Program-made: the position numbers and the translations under genes | Shown here: one piece after another, positions 47,901 through 64,000 of the stretch | Layout of the letters: each line of letters begins with the position of its first letter | How positions within the stretch are numbered: the stretch's first letter is position 1 | NCBI RefSeq assembly: GCF_900747795.2 | Contig: NC_041401.2 | Span: 1,518,823 to 1,582,822 of the forward strand | From: Erpetoichthys calabaricus | Lineage: Eukaryota; Chordata; Cladistia; Polypteriformes; Polypteridae | Length of the DNA: 64,000 bases | Direction: 5' to 3' | The notes under the pieces: model-generated | The model's database searches: none | What the model saw: the letters and a program-made list of their open reading frames with translations, nothing else | Told to the model about the DNA's origin: nothing

Positions 47901-50900
47901 CTAGCACTCTAGAGCCAAGGGCAGCTGGGAACACAGCAAATAAACCTAGCATTCCAGAACTTGAGCACCCCATGCAGCTCTAGAGTCACATCTGCTCTGG
48001 TAGACCACCTGATCCCAGACTATACGCCACACAGTTCTAGAACCTCGTCTGGTCTCAAGACTCTAGAAGTTTCTGTGGGATTCCAGAACTCTGACTCAAT
48101 GAGCCCAGTGCCTCAGATCTGCTGGCATCAGGGTTCTAGAGTGGGTATGCTGTTCTGATCTCCTGCACTTCCAGATCTCACCAAACTCCTTTGTACCACC
48201 TAGTGGCGATTGAAGTGCTGCTCCAGATTCTCCACCCAGTGAGCATCGGGGTAGTGGCACTTAGGTGACAGTGGCATCATGGCATGTTCCGGATTGGGGG
48301 CACTGCAAAGCAAAGGACTCCCAAATCACCCCCCCCTCCCCCCACCCTTCCAGACACCAGGCCTTACCTGCGCAGAAGGTTGCTGGATGGGATGAGGCCC
48401 GCGCAAGTCGAGTGGTCCGACAACTTCCTGGCCTGCCACCATAACATGTCCGTCTGGTCCACCACCTCCAGAATGTCCCCTTTACGGAAGGGCACTCCAG
48501 CGTCGGCACAGGGGATAGCAGGGTCCTGCTGGGGGCAGTAGCTGGCCATGGCCCGCACGTATAGCTGTCAAGAGTGGACAGCAGTGTCAGAACGTCCCAT
48601 GCCAGCCAGCCAGTCGATGACCAGGTGGTATGGTTGGCACCCTCACCATAGTCTGACTGGAAACCGGGCAGTCAGAGATGGGGATGAGCTTGAAGACTAT
48701 GGTTCCCTGAGACTGGGCCTTGAGAGGAGAGACAGAGGGGTTAACATCCATTCCTGCTGGAGGCTGTCCAGTTCTGTGACCCAACCAGACGTACGCACCA
48801 GGATCTGGATGACCTCCTCGGGGTCCAAGCCATCCACGCCGATGCCATTCACTTCCACCAGTGTGTCTCCAGCGTGTAGCAGCCCTGGGGGGAGAAAGGA
48901 GAGCTCAGCCATGATACACCTTGGGGGGAGGCAATGGACAAGGAATGACCGGCACGTGCCAAACGTGTACTGCCTTACCGCTCCGATCTGCCAGACCCCC
49001 ATGGATGATCCGGGCAACCACGATATCCCCTGTCACCTCGTTTCTCTTGATTGTAGCACCCTGTGATGGGAAAGGGTGGCACACGGATGACTTTCTCAAA
49101 GTGGGACCCCTATGGGCACAGCTCTGCCATCACAGCTTAGAGCAAGGGCCTGATAATGAGTGCTGGGACACTTCAAGTGACATCTCGAGGTGTCCCCTGG
49201 GTCAAGAGGGCCACACTGCAAGACAGAGGAAAGGTCAATGCCACATGATGACCACCAGGCAGTGCCCGCCGTGGACACTGTGTCCAGTGAACCCATCATA
49301 CCGCACACAGTGACAGCATTGGGGGTGTGTGACCGGCAGAGTAGGCAGCTGTATGCCATTAAGTGACAAGTTGGCATCTGGGCCAACTGCAGGGACATCT
49401 GGGTATGCAGCTGGTACTCCCCAAGCAGACACAGGGGGAAGGCTTCATTGGCACATGGGCACTCCACCTCTCCATGATGCCCTTGTTTCACTTGGCATTA
49501 CGTTAAGCATTCCGGGCTCAGTAAACTGTAATAAGGTCTGTACCACCAGAGAGCAGGCACTGCCCACCTGAGGCACTCACAGCACCACTGATGAACGTCA
49601 CAGTTAAGTGCCACCTAGTGGCCTGTGTGCTCCTCCGCTCCGTTCTCATGGGGGTAAGGGGTGGGTGTTGGGGTCACATGTTTGTATCCGTCAGCAAGTC
49701 TGATGCTTGCCACTCCTCAGGGCTTGGTGTGGTCAGGCCATTGGCCAGCTGCTCCGTTCCTGCAGGCCGCTCTTCATCTCGAAAGCCAGCTTGGGGTGGC
49801 ACAGTGCCCATGGGAGTGGTGGGCGAGGGGGCAGGTTCAGTCTCCAGCAGCAGCCCCTGCATCCGCTGCAAGACATCGACGAGCAGCCGGAGGGCCTGCG
49901 TGTTCTCCTGGATGTTCTCGGCCATCATCTCAGTGGCGGAGAGGACCTTCTGACCCAGGAGCTTCATGTCACAGGGGGTCCACTCTGCAGCGCTGGCCAC
50001 TGATGATGTGGTGGACTGGAGGTCCTCCAGGCTCAGAGGCAGAGAACTGGCCCTCAGTCTCCCAGCCGCCTGCTGGTGGTCTACTGGCCAGCACCTCCGG
50101 CCACAGCTGGGGGACTCGTATGCCAGAGCGGGTACAGGTGGTGGATACGGTGCCCATCTCGTGCCACGTCTCACATCAGAATGGCCACAGGGTCCATAGT
50201 CTTCATCAATGGCACTTGTGTCATCTCAAAAGTTAAAAAAAAAAAAAAAAAAAAGTCAGCATTTGTGTCCGCTGGCTACTCGGGGGCTCAAACGTCAAGT
50301 GACCACCGGTGGGTACTCAGTATGGGTGTGTGCCACCCCAAGCCACAGTCAAGCCACTTCTGGCTCAGAGGTCACTGCTGGGTGCCACCTTTGGGGCAGG
50401 ATTCTACACTGAAGTTAGTCCTAGAATGGGTCACCCCCCCCCCAGCACACCCCTCCCTGGGGTGACCTTTGGAGTAGGTTGCCTAAGTCTAGGGTCACCT
50501 ATGGGCAGCACTGCTCACTCCAAGGGGTCACTTCTATGTCAGCTGTAAGGAGGTCTCAGTACTGAACTCACCAGCGGGCAGAGCGCCATCAGACGTGTCC
50601 ACACCGGCGCCCTGTAGTGACGCCCCCTGCTGTCGATGGCCATAGTTGCAGCTGGAGACCCCGTCCACCTCAGGCAGCTTCTTGGAGACTCCCAGCTTCT
50701 GCTTGGTCTTCTTCTTCAGGTCCCTCCATCGCTTCTTCAGAGTCTGCAAGTTCTTCTTCGCAGAACAGACACGGTTAGCCCTTGGCACCCAAGCGCCACC
50801 TCCGCGCCATCCTGGTCTTTAAGTGACACGTTTGCTGTTGGTATGGCTGCCAGCAGCAGTGACATCCAGTAGTGCCCAAGGGCACAGCTAATGGAAGTCA

Positions 50901-51994
50901 CCGCCGGCATCCCCTCGCAGCTAAGGCATGGCCTCCACGTGTGCCATGCCACAGTCACTTGCTCCCCAATTTAACTGGCCATCAACTTGCAGATTGTCCT
51001 TCTCAGTCAAGCCAGCCCGCCCCCACCCAATCTACCCCAAATGACCCCCAAGTCATCCCCCCCTTATCATGAAGACTGAGCGGTACTGCACTTCCCACCC
51101 ACTCTGCCCCACCACCATAGACCTCTTGTATGCCATCTTCCTCACCAGAGGCTGCTTGTTCTTCACAAGACACACAATCCTCATGGCCTCCTCGTCCTCT
51201 GGCAGGTTGCCCGGTAAGGGTGGCAGGACGGGCTCATAGTCTTTCTGTGCCACCATGTCGTGGGCTGAAAGCAGCGCCTGCATGAACAGAAGAGAGAGTC
51301 TACTGTAAGTAGGGGTCCACCAAGTTGACCATGTGGTGCCCCCCACCGGCCCAGACCAACCTGCAGGTGTGGACTCATCAGCAGCCTCTGAAGCTCTCGG
51401 ACGTCGGGCGATGTGGGCACCAGCCTCAGGTCCATAACCACCTGGCACAACAAGAGCAGTTTAACATGGGGCTCACAGGCGGGCGCACCGAGCACGGACA
51501 GCCAGCAGAGGTCCCCCTTACCTCCCGTGTGAGCGGCAGGGCAGCATTCAGGACAGCCGGAGGTCTCGTTGTCAGGTGCAGCTGCAGACACTCGTAGACC
51601 TGCACAGGGGACAGACGTTCAGTCAGCAGCCCAGCTGGCGATCAGAAGGGGCAAGCGGCGGGCATCGGTGTGAGGTTACCTTGAGCAAGGACCGAAGCCA
51701 GGGGGCATTGAGCAGGCTGTAGAGCAGGGCTGCCCCGTTTATGTCACGGTTGACCGACTGACGGACCTCCTCCACCACCATGGCCAGGATTTGGGACAGA
51801 CCTGGACAGACAGGTGGGCATCAGAAAGCCAAGACTGACTACAATGCTGATGGGTCAGGGAAGGGAGCACAGTAGACATCTAGCAGGCACTCAGGAGTTG
51901 GACTATCGGGGAGGGGGGCACAGAAGGCCGGTCACTTACCATTGTCACACAGCGACAGTGCAGGTGCCACGTCCAGACGGGAGGATTGTCTCAT
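44921..51994 (-). CDS. MPP4: MPP4, MAGUK p55 scaffold (L27-PDZ-SH3-GK), complete
   Basis: Membrane-associated guanylate-kinase-like scaffold, in mammals enriched at photoreceptor terminals. Exons: 51940-51994, 51680-51801, 51522-51599, 51361-51441, 51146-51277, 48979-49060, 48799-48884, 48647-48718, 48368-48564, 47506-47570, 47189-47206, 47066-47107, 46963-46986, 46443-46499, 46190-46231, 45940-46110, 45765-45845, 45600-45693, 45414-45522, 45197-45331, 44921-45112. They total 1935 nt, or 644 codons plus TGA (human about 637). L27 region about 20-140 ([15 protein letters not shown] at its end); PDZ about 143-235 ([23 protein letters not shown]); SH3 about 240-310 ([20 protein letters not shown]); acidic hook about 325-385; GK about 433-630. 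The GK P-loop reads [10 protein letters not shown], without the catalytic lysine, as in human MPP4, so the GK is a binding fold. Five mini-exons (18, 42, 24, 57, 42 nt) build the acidic hook. The donor of the 57-nt exon (GTTGAG) is the least certain joint; the nearby GTCAGT breaks the frame. The start ATG has A at -3. Confidence 0.95.
46896..46936. repeat. (CA)n microsatellite in MPP4
   Basis: About 20 CA units ending roughly 27 bp from the 24-nt MPP4 exon at 46963-46986, on the side of its splice donor. Confidence 0.95.
47571..48367. other. MPP4 intron 9 with a (CA)n run
   Basis: Holds a (CA)n run at about 47856-47896. The surrounding 600 bp is rich in GTTCTAGA/TCTAGAAC-like words (for example near 47636, 47764, 48026, 48130), a loose local repetition. 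No gene. Confidence 0.6.
49674..50788 (-). CDS. Myb/SANT-like DNA-binding gene fragment nested in MPP4 intron 5
   Basis: Two exons can be read on the same strand as MPP4. The 5' one is 50572-50743, or open up to an ATG at 50788; it encodes [18 protein letters not shown], which resembles the last helix of the Myb/SANT-like domain found in NAIF1-, MYPOP- and Harbinger-derived proteins. It ends at a GTGAGT donor. A poly-T tract then precedes exon 49674-50224, which continues the same phase (GAT codon across the joint) for about 183 codons to TGA. That exon contains a Pro/Ser-rich stretch and a helical segment, [20 protein letters not shown], like the C-terminal coiled helix of such proteins. The first half of the Myb-like domain is not found in the 400 bp upstream, and no poly(A) signal is evident. 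It may be a 5'-truncated or retrocopied pseudogene or a gene with a distant first exon. The specific family is inferred. Confidence 0.5.
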
Positions 51995-53235
51995 TCTTGT
52001 GGCCGAGGAGAGAGCGGCGAGGACAAGGACGGGTCAGCTGGGTGGGCTAACAGGACACCAACCTGGCAAATGTGTGTGTGCTGCAAAAGGCGCTGTATAC
52101 AAGAAAGTGTCAGTCACTGGTCACCTTCAGGTGTCCGCCCTCTTTGATGGCCGATGGCCACCACTTCATCCATTCACTTTACAGCCTGCATGTCCCACAG
52201 AGGGTCACAGTGCCAATCCCAGCATTAAAAGCTGGGAACAAACCCATAATGGGGTGCCAACCCCACTGCCACCTCTACACCTAGCAGTGTGCCAAGGGTT
52301 CAAAACACTTCAGTGATCCTTAGGGACTCTACTGCCACTTCCTGGCCCTTCTCAGAGCTGCAGGCGCAGCTCAAGTCACCTCAGGATAAAAAGGTCACAG
52401 TGGGCGGTAGGGCAGAGAAGGGAGTGCCACCAGAAAGCTGACTGCCAAGTTTCCACTAATGGTGTCAAGGCTACTTCAGACCAGTAGGACTCGACTGTGC
52501 TGAGAAAGGGAATGGACAAAAAGCCTTGGCATTCTGGCAGGTGGACTGGCACCCATTGGCAAAAGTCATTCGGAACACACCATCTGCATTCTGACAGCAC
52601 AATCACAGATCCTCGAGGGGATATCCACTCGACTAGAAGGTGGCATAGTAACGGGCACTGCCAGAGGTCACCCACCCTAAATGCCAGCAATAACCCCCCC
52701 AGCATTATTTAACTTACCAGAGAGACCGGCTGGCCCAAGTCCAGATGTCCCACCTGTGGCCGCTGCAGCCAGACCCTTCGACTCATCCGAGCCAACGACC
52801 TGTATGTCCAAGACCCTCCCCCTCCCCCAGAGGCGGGCTAATCCCAACAGATCCCCTCTAATCTGCCAGAGCCGCCTTAACCCCTCTGTCGCCATGACAA
52901 CACAGACTGGACGCCCCATTACTCAAGTATGGCGCCCTTAAAGCAGTCATGTCTGATCGTTGCCATCTACCTCAGTGCCAGGTGAGATGGGGTACCAGGG
53001 TGTGGGCACTCGGAAGGGGTCCGGTGACACGCCTCTTTTAAAATGCAGTTGAGCCTGAGGTGCAAACTGGGCACCCAGGGTGTGGACACTACAGACATGT
53101 CAAACAGAAAGGACACGGACTGTGTGGCCAAATTGTGGCACCTTTTGAATGGATCACTAAGTGACCCCCCCTCCCCCCCCCGACACGCACCAGGTGACCA
53201 CTACATGGAAAAGACCACCAACAAGAATCGAGCAT
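51995..53235. other. ALS2-MPP4 spacer including the MPP4 promoter region
   Basis: Short head-to-tail gap of about 1.2 kb between the ALS2 poly(A) site and the MPP4 start. No further exon was recognised, though a non-coding MPP4 first exon could be hidden here. Rich in TGGCAC/GTGCCA words. Confidence 0.45.
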
Positions 53236-53248
53236 TAGTATCCAGGCG

Positions 53249-53254
53249 TTTATT
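53249..53254 (-). terminator. Poly(A) signal, probably ALS2
   Basis: AATAAA on the minus strand about 585 bp past the ALS2 stop codon, giving a 3' UTR of about 0.6 kb (53837 to about 53235). No other AATAAA is obvious in between. Confidence 0.6.
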
Positions 53255-53837
53255 GCGGCCGCTTCACACTGACCAGCGTGAAGTCCGGCTGTGAGACAGT
53301 AGTGGTCAGTCGGGTCAAGGCGCCCCACATTGTAAACACTGAAAAAGAAAGTAAGCCCCCAAGACAGCGTCCACCTCAGGTCGTCACGAGGACTGAGCCC
53401 CAAACTGTCCAACAGTGTGGGCTGCCAACTTGACCAACAGACAGCAGCCCCCACACTGGTATCTCGAGGAAAATGGATCCCCAGCAGAGTGCAGCTGCCT
53501 CCCCATGAGAGAGCAGGAAGTCCACCAAAGAAGGAGCAAGCTGCCTGCTGACCCATTCATGTCCTGATGGGGCGGTCATCTCCTCCGAGTGACGAGGACA
53601 CAGTGACACATGTGTAGTCCCAGCCATCAGGTAACAGTAACTGCCCCCACTGTCCACTGACTGGTCACTCATCTTGGATCTGCAGCTGAGAGAAGCCACA
53701 CGTGACCGACTGACCGCTCCCCCCAACCCCCCAAGTGTCCCCAGTCACACACACGTCAGTTCAACTGAATGTCCCAATCACTCCAGTTTGTCCTTCAGCA
53801 CCACAGCGAGGACAACCAGCAGCGGTGGCCTCCAGCC

Positions 53838-61136
<7,299 letters not shown>

Positions 61137-61532
61137 CTGCAAAAGACAATGACAGACATCAGAGAGGGCAGTGCCAGGAGAGTGGGGGGCTTCGAAAGGA
61201 CAAAGGCCACTCAGAAATGCACCCTACTGGCAAAGAAGTGGACAAAACACTCTGGGGTCTCAACAAGGCAGTGGTCAGGACATTAAGACACAAAAAGAGA
61301 AGGAAAGCCAAATCTGGTGAGCCAGTGGAGGGGGTGGTCACAGGTCTACCCACCTCATACCATCCTTGCGCTAAGACCCTACCCATTGGTGGTGCTTGGG
61401 GCAGCCCTATACCATCACGGTCACATGAAGTCTCCACAATGGTTAAGTTAGTCATGATAATCAAACCCCAAGTATGGTCAGTGTCCAGTCTGTGGTCACT
61501 CCTCAATCCCTCCCTTGCTCCTGCCAACTCAC

Positions 61533-61571
61533 CTTGTTGAGATGCAGGGTGAGAAACCGCATGGGGGCCAT
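61533..61571 (-). other. Candidate alternative first exon for a short ALS2 form
   Basis: ATG followed by 12 codons (MAPMRFLTLHLNK) ends at a strong GTGAGT donor in phase 0, exactly the phase needed to join the next ALS2 exon (FSTHHVFPL). It does not resemble the usual preceding PH-domain exon. If used, it would give a form with MORN and VPS9 but no RCC1-like or DH domain. Chance is possible. Confidence 0.2.
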
Positions 61572-61619
61572 CGTAGGACCGCCAGCTCTCACCACAGCTG
61601 CAGCTTACTTAAAATGTTC

Positions 61620-64000
61620 AGGTGAGGGGACGCTGGCGCACGCATGTTGTTGCCGCTCCTCCCTGTAAACAACACTTTTCGCAAAATTCGCCTAATTCTA
61701 CACTTTCTTACGTTTGTCTTATTTCTTTTATTGTACGTATAGTTCGTGGATACAGCTGACTCGAATTGTATGGATTTGGCTTATATTTACAGATTTTATG
61801 GACTTTACTTTGACTGGGAACAGCTGAGTCTGTGGATCACGGGACGAGAACCTACAAGCATTTCTTTGTGCCTGGCAATCTAGGACCTTGGGATGATCTG
61901 TCTCCGTGATTATATTAAATTCGCTTTGCTGATCTGCTCCCGTTTCATCCTACAATACTCTACGACTGGGAACTGATCTGATATTCATACTAATCTGGCT
62001 TTTGGCTCCGGGGCGATCACGCCTGAAATTACCAAGCGTTACAGTTTGTGGCTGTGTATTGGAACCTCCAACTCCTGCTACCTCCTCATGCTATGCTTTC
62101 TGCAGCTTTACTATCGCCGCTCACCTACTCTACCACACCCGCCTGTCCTACCGGTTCCGCTGTGCTGTGCTGCTTCTCCACTGCTATTCAGATAAGTATT
62201 GCCCAGTATCATGCTAAAATACTCTCATGACAAACTCCTTCTTATTAAACAGTTTGTCCAGAGCAAATGGTCTGACTGCAACATCCTAAAGGACGCCGGT
62301 ATTTTGCAGCGCCCGAAATATATACATCGCGGGTCAGGTCGCCGCCACCGCCGGGCTGCGAATGAAAAGACCACCGGCAGCATTTGCTCAGGAATACGCC
62401 GTCCTTCTCATGACCCTGGAAATAGAATTGTCGGTGTGCCAAATTTGCATTATGTGGAAATAAACCCTGATTGCGGCTCTGTGCACAAAGAAGCCTCATT
62501 ATGTAATGTTGCACTGTTTAACTCGAGGTCTCTTAATGGCAAAGCATTGGTACTGTCAGAACTCATCACTGACACCAAACTTGATATTCTGTGTTTAACG
62601 GAGACTTGGCAAAAACCGAATGAATTTGCGTCTCTCACAGAGGCGACTCCAATTGGTTTCACTTTCCACTCAGAGCCTCGCAGCTCAAGACAAGGAGGCG
62701 GGCTGGCAGTAATTATCAGAGAAGACTTAAACATTAAAAGAATCCCAATTGACTGCCCATTGTCTTTTGAGTGCCTGGCTCTTAAACTAATAATGGAATC
62801 AGGTCCTGTCTCACTCATTGTTCTCTATCGTCCCCCAAAATACAATGCATCCTTCTTATCCGATCTGATTGAACTTTTGACCCACCTAAGCTCTTACTCT
62901 CAGAGAATTATGCTTCTTGGTGATTTCAACATCCATATTGACATTACTACATCTAAACTGAGAAATGAATTCCTGTCCTTACTGGACTGTTTTGACTTGA
63001 CACAACATGTTGATTTTCCAACCCATTCTGGCGGTCATATATTGGACCTGATCTGCACTTCTGGACTATCTGTTGCCAACATTTACAGCACTGATTTGGG
63101 ACTCTCTGACCATAAAGCAGTATTTTTCACTGTCTCATTACCTATCCCACCTCTTACCTGTAAACGACAAATTTCTTACAGAAACCTTAAAAATATCTGT
63201 CCCTCTATCCTTTCTGGATCTATTTCTGATCTTTTACTGTCTGCACCTATTCCATCACCACTAGATAGTTTTGTTGACCACTATAACTCAGCCCTTCACT
63301 CAGCATTAGATAAAACAGCTCCTTTAAAACATAAGGAGGTTTCCTTTAAGCGCTCAGCTCCTTGGTATAACTCAGAATTGCGATCTATGAAAGCAGCTGG
63401 CCGACGCCTTGAGAGAATGTCACGTAAGACTGGCCTCACCGTGCACATCCAGGCTTTCTCTGACCACCAAAGAGCTTACAGAGAAGCACTAACTTCTGCC
63501 AAGAACACCCATTATGGCAGAATAATAGAAAGTGGCCATGATAACCCAAGGGTTTTGTTCTCTGTAGTTAATAAACTACTCGAACCCGCATCTGGTCCAA
63601 CTACCTCTTCTACTGAAGTCTGTGAGGAATTCCTCCACTTTTTCCGTAACAAAATTAAAGATCTAAATAATTCAACTAACATAAATATATCATCTGTTTA
63701 TATCTCTCCCTGTTTTCCCACTCCATCCAGCTCCTTCTCTAAGTTCTCACCAGTCACCTCTGCGTTTGTTAATAACCTGCTTTGTAAGATGAGGCCGACT
63801 ACTTGTGTACTGGACCCCATCCCCACCACACTACTTAAATCCTGCCTTCGTGCCATAATCCCGACTGTTACAACAATAATAAACTCATCCCTTGACACTG
63901 GCTCCGTGCCACTCACTTTTAAAATTGCTTCTGTAACCCCAATGTTAAAAAAGTCTGGTCTTGATGCTGACAATCTTAACAATTTCCGGCCTATTTCCCA
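61620..64000 (+). mobile_element. L2-like LINE, 5' portion, open to the window edge
   Basis: A 5' leader of about 590 bp (start approximate) precedes an ATG at 62211, from which 596 codons run with no stop to the edge. The N-terminal basic segment is followed by an APE-type endonuclease: LFNSRSLNGKALVLSELI (near 62516), CLTETWQKPNEF, GGGLAVIIREDL, VLYRPPKYNASF, LLGDFNIHIDI (near 62920), FPTHSGGHILDLICTSG and LSDHKAVFF (near 63105). The reverse transcriptase begins near 63780 (MRPTTCVLDPIPTTLLKS, then NNFRPIS at the edge). It is opposite in strand to ALS2 and lies between the visible ALS2 exons and its missing 5' exons. The uninterrupted frame suggests a young copy. Clade is assigned from remembered fish L2 sequences. 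Confidence 0.85.
62211..64000 (+). CDS. LINE ORF2-like protein, APE endonuclease and start of reverse transcriptase (3' off-window)
   Basis: Open from ATG 62211 to the window end. The endonuclease catalytic signatures are visible: N-S-R-S near residue 104, the TETW block, the GDFNIH block and the SDHKA block. The reverse transcriptase starts at about residue 525. The product would nick DNA and copy its own RNA (target-primed reverse transcription). Codon use is AT-richer than in the neighbouring host exons. Confidence 0.8.
   Translation, partial: MLKYSHDKLLLIKQFVQSKWSDCNILKDAGILQRPKYIHRGSGRRHRRAANEKTTGSICSGIRRPSHDPGNRIVGVPNLHYVEINPDCGSVHKEASLCNVALFNSRSLNGKALVLSELITDTKLDILCLTETWQKPNEFASLTEATPIGFTFHSEPRSSRQGGGLAVIIREDLNIKRIPIDCPLSFECLALKLIMESGPVSLIVLYRPPKYNASFLSDLIELLTHLSSYSQRIMLLGDFNIHIDITTSKLRNEFLSLLDCFDLTQHVDFPTHSGGHILDLICTSGLSVANIYSTDLGLSDHKAVFFTVSLPIPPLTCKRQISYRNLKNICPSILSGSISDLLLSAPIPSPLDSFVDHYNSALHSALDKTAPLKHKEVSFKRSAPWYNSELRSMKAAGRRLERMSRKTGLTVHIQAFSDHQRAYREALTSAKNTHYGRIIESGHDNPRVLFSVVNKLLEPASGPTTSSTEVCEEFLHFFRNKIKDLNNSTNINISSVYISPCFPTPSSSFSKFSPVTSAFVNNLLCKMRPTTCVLDPIPTTLLKSCLRAIIPTVTTIINSSLDTGSVPLTFKIASVTPMLKKSGLDADNLNNFRPIS

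Noticed and set aside
49661-50236. Plus-strand 191-codon frame opposite the Myb-like exon
   Set aside because: It is the antisense shadow of the minus-strand exon, which has better family text and matching splice phase.
52830-52845. CRX-type CTAATCCC motif upstream of MPP4
   Set aside because: A single 8-mer about 840 bp from the start codon is too weak to call without conservation or clustering.

Overview
The window is nuclear DNA of a vertebrate, most likely a non-teleost ray-finned fish; a bichir or ropefish (Polypteriformes) is my guess from the repeat landscape and is not proven. The evidence is four spliced vertebrate genes with canonical GT/AG introns, fish-type Tc1 transposons, L2- and CR1-like LINEs, a fish-type tRNA-derived SINE, and very abundant GATA microsatellites.

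Layout. All four genes are read on the minus strand. From right to left they are: the C-terminal 708 codons of ALS2 (alsin, about 61.1 to 53.8 kb; the 5' half lies beyond the right edge); a complete MPP4 (52.0 to 44.9 kb, 21 coding exons, 644 codons); a complete TMEM237 (41.2 to 28.5 kb, 13 coding exons, 404 codons); and the first seven coding exons of CYP20A1 (24.9 to 2.75 kb; the heme-binding half lies beyond the left edge). The exon models were built by hand from splice sites and remembered human protein sequences. All three complete or right-hand models close in frame. TMEM237-MPP4-ALS2 is the order and orientation found on human 2q33.1. CYP20A1 is farther away in human, so its adjacency here is notable.

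The genes do not form one pathway. TMEM237 is a ciliary transition-zone protein, MPP4 is a photoreceptor scaffold, ALS2 is an endosomal Rab5 exchange factor and CYP20A1 is an orphan P450. TMEM237 has a perfect palindromic RFX X-box about 90 bp upstream of its start codon.

Introns and spacers are packed with repeats. CYP20A1 intron 1 holds a roughly 2.8 kb composite satellite built from (GATA)n and a TATATAA-containing 16-mer, a 650 bp homopurine tract, a 33 bp minisatellite, and LINE and Tc1 remnants. Intron 3 holds two Tc1-like elements, one carrying a SINE with a perfect 12 bp target-site duplication. TMEM237 intron 1 holds a 700 bp CTGT/CCGT array. A long ALS2 intron holds about ten tandem units that look like Pol III (tRNA-type) promoters. 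MPP4 intron 5 carries two exons of a Myb/SANT-like gene. The right end is the open 5' portion of an L2-like LINE that is still uninterrupted at the window edge.

The most interesting points are five consecutive frame-neutral mini-exons in MPP4, the X-box, the composite satellite with an older copy of the same theme 18 kb away, the tRNA-like tandem array, and the nested Myb-like gene. I found no CRISPR array, no functional tRNA or rRNA gene, and no recognisable LTR or retroviral element.
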